Position numbers and translations under genes: made by a program. Shown here in pieces: positions 62,644-64,000 of a DNA stretch of 64,000 nt. Numbering within the stretch: position 1 is the first letter of the stretch; every line of letters starts with the position of its first letter. The stretch is from an uncultured Kiritimatiellota bacterium (GTDB lineage: Bacteria > Verrucomicrobiota > Kiritimatiellia > RFP12 > DVOR01). Where the stretch lies: NCBI GenBank assembly GCA_944391085.1, contig CALXSE010000006.1:51964-115963 (forward strand), written 5' to 3'. The notes beneath the pieces are model-generated. The model had not been told where the DNA came from, searched no databases, and saw only the letters and a program-made list of their open reading frames with translations.

Positions 62644-63852
62644 TCAATCCCGGATCAGGCGGTAACCCGCCGCCTCGAGCGCCTCGTGGATGGCCCCGAT
62701 CTGCTCAAAGTCGCGCGTCTCCAGCTCCAGGCTCAGCACGCACGTGGCCAGCGCCGTGTCCACGCCGGAGGGGCCATAATTCACGTTGATGACGTTGCCG
62801 CCACACTTCGAGATGATGTTCGAGACGTTCGCCAGCTGCCCGGGCTTGTCCGGCAGCGTCAGGCGGATGCCCGCGCGGCGCCCGCTCGCCAGCAGGCCGC
62901 GGTAGATGACGCGGCTGAGGATGTTCACGTCGATGTTGCCGCCGGAAAGCAGGCAGCACACCTTCTTGCCGTGCAGCTCGGGGATCTTGTCGTAGATCAT
63001 CGCCGCCACGGAGACCGCGCCCGCGCCCTCGCACACCAGCTTGCGCTGCTCGATAAGGAAAAGCACCGCCGCGGCGATTTCATCCTCCGTCACCGTCATG
63101 ATGCCGTCCACGTACTGCCGCACCAGCTCGAACGTCAGGTCGCCGGGATGCTTCACCGCGATGCCGTCGGCGAACGTGTTGGCCGTGGAAAGCGTCAGCT
63201 TGTCCCCCGCCTCCACCGAACGCTTCATGCTCGCGGCCTCCGCCGCCTGGACGCCATACACCTTGCACCCCGGGCGCAGGTGCTTGATGGCATACGCCAC
63301 CCCCGAGATCAGCCCGCCCCCGCCGATCGGCACCAACACCGCGTCCACCTCCGGCATCTGCCCGACGATTTCCACCCCCACCGTCCCCTGCCCCGCGATC
63401 ACGTCCGGATCGTCGAAGGGGTGGACAAAGGTCATCCCCTCCTTCTTGCACAGCTTCTGGGCGTACGCGCTCGCATCGTCGTACGTCCCCGGCACCAGAT
63501 GCACCTCCGCGCCATAGCTCTTCGTCGCCTCGATCTTCGCGATCGGCGCGATGTCAGGCATACAGATCACCGCCCGCGCGCCGCGCCGCTGCGCGCCCAG
63601 CGCCACCCCCTGCGCATGGTTCCCCGCGCTGCACGCAATCACCCCGCGCGACAGCTCCTCGGGCGTCAGCCGGGAAATCTTGTAATACGCCCCGCGCACC
63701 TTGAACGAACCCGTCACCTGCAGGTTCTCGGTCTTCAGCCACACCTCCGCGTTCGTCGAAAGCTTCGGCGCGTAAATCAGATCCGTCCGCCGCGCGACCT
63801 CCTTCAGCACCTCGGCCGCATGACGAATGCTATCCATCGACAACTGTTCCAT
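62644..63852 (-). CDS. ilvA: Threonine ammonia-lyase with ACT domain
   Basis: PLP enzyme turning threonine to 2-oxobutanoate, for isoleucine synthesis or catabolism. It has 402 residues: TENLQVTGSFKVRGAYYK with the PLP Lys, CSAGNHAQGVALGA, PIGGGGLISG for the phosphate, and a C-terminal single ACT-like domain (from about 325, RLTLPDKPGQLANVSNII). One ACT domain and this length resemble the TdcB-long/IlvA2 type rather than E. coli IlvA. AAGGGATG precedes the ATG. First gene of the operon through gpsA. Confidence 0.92.
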   Translation of the reverse strand: MEQLSMDSIRHAAEVLKEVARRTDLIYAPKLSTNAEVWLKTENLQVTGSFKVRGAYYKISRLTPEELSRGVIACSAGNHAQGVALGAQRRGARAVICMPDIAPIAKIEATKSYGAEVHLVPGTYDDASAYAQKLCKKEGMTFVHPFDDPDVIAGQGTVGVEIVGQMPEVDAVLVPIGGGGLISGVAYAIKHLRPGCKVYGVQAAEAASMKRSVEAGDKLTLSTANTFADGIAVKHPGDLTFELVRQYVDGIMTVTEDEIAAAVLFLIEQRKLVCEGAGAVSVAAMIYDKIPELHGKKVCCLLSGGNIDVNILSRVIYRGLLASGRRAGIRLTLPDKPGQLANVSNIISKCGGNVINVNYGPSGVDTALATCVLSLELETRDFEQIGAIHEALEAAGYRLIRD

Positions 63853-63881
63853 GGCGAATCATCCCTTCAAGGCTTTCCGAC

Positions 63882-63890
63882 AGTATACCA
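63882..63890 (-). promoter_or_regulatory. Extended -10 promoter of ilvA operon
   Basis: Minus strand TGG-TATACT, 30 bases above the ATG; no clear -35. Confidence 0.55.
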
Positions 63891-63964
63891 AAACCCGCGT
63901 GAAAAAGAACCCCACGCCAAACGCCGCCAGGGCAAACGCATCTAATTTTGGTAAATATAAAGGG

Positions 63965-64000
63965 ATGAATGAGGATCATGTTTTGTTTCGTTTGATGTTG
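63965..64000 (+). CDS. Possible 5' end of an AT-rich gene cut by the window edge
   Basis: An ATG at 63965 opens a frame (MNEDHVLFRLML) that runs to the edge. AAAGGG just before it and TGG-TAAATA above it could be a ribosome-binding site and -10. From about 63,935 the sequence is far more AT-rich than the rest. Too short to identify. Confidence 0.25.
   Translation, partial: MNEDHVLFRLML

Overview
The window is a gene-dense, very GC-rich stretch (by eye about two thirds G+C or more) of a bacterial chromosome from a Gram-negative, diderm, probably anaerobic and host-associated organism. KdsB (Kdo for LPS) and LpoB/YcfL-type outer-membrane lipoproteins indicate an outer membrane. An anaerobic sulfatase-maturating-type radical SAM enzyme together with a Cys-type sulfatase, a sialidase, a fucosidase and a CBM9-like protein suggests life on sulfated, sialylated, fucosylated host glycans. 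This fits an uncultured gut member of the Kiritimatiellota/Verrucomicrobiota; that placement is an inference from gene content, since no rRNA is present.

Layout. 1-7,160: mostly minus-strand housekeeping genes (rnhB, rimO, a LUD protein, lgt, folE, an M24 peptidase, gpmI). 7,200-17,180: a defence island on the minus strand, running from a promoter near 17,170 to the antisense side of a CAU tRNA at 7,242. It holds a PLD-SNF2 helicase, an unknown protein, a DUF4391-like protein, a type III Mod and a type III Res. 17,200-20,375: speA and a MalY-type aminotransferase. 20,388-23,213: an nfu-tsaE-nadA-anSME operon rich in Fe-S proteins. 23,304-29,163: GH29 fucosidase, then a short dcw-type cluster (mraZ, rsmH, ftsL-like, ftsI-like) ending in a DedA gene. 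29,352-38,593: plus-strand sialidase, exonuclease, CPBP protease, a COG3014-YcfL-LpoB-LpoB lipoprotein operon, trxB, sulfatase and CBM9. 38,644-45,755: a minus-strand cysS-tmk-fhs-panB-SNF2 operon. 45,895-50,416: tRNA-Lys, a SWIM-SNF2 ATPase and an EamA transporter. 50,570-55,539: a YfgM-like protein, efp, a large secreted protein of unknown function, ridA, a C_GCAxxG_C_C protein and kdsB. 55,725-58,040: a secreted LamG-like protein. 58,104-63,852: a minus-strand ilvA-ABC-holB-aroQ-plsY-gpsA operon.

Three things stand out. (1) The helicase of the type III restriction island is open only if an 8-G run at its 5' end is read as 7 G, which looks like a phase-variable OFF state (or a base-call error). 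The Mod target-recognition region is clearly AT-richer than its flanks. (2) A 10-G run lies inside the spacer of a well-formed promoter for the secreted LamG-like protein, the classic arrangement for transcriptional phase variation. (3) Promoters here are dominated by an extended -10 element (TGN-TATAMT-like). In two cases (lgt and the COG3014 gene) it lies so close to the ATG that the mRNA should be leaderless.

Limits: no database search was possible. Family names rest on motifs recognised by eye. Promoters and terminators are read from the sequence only.
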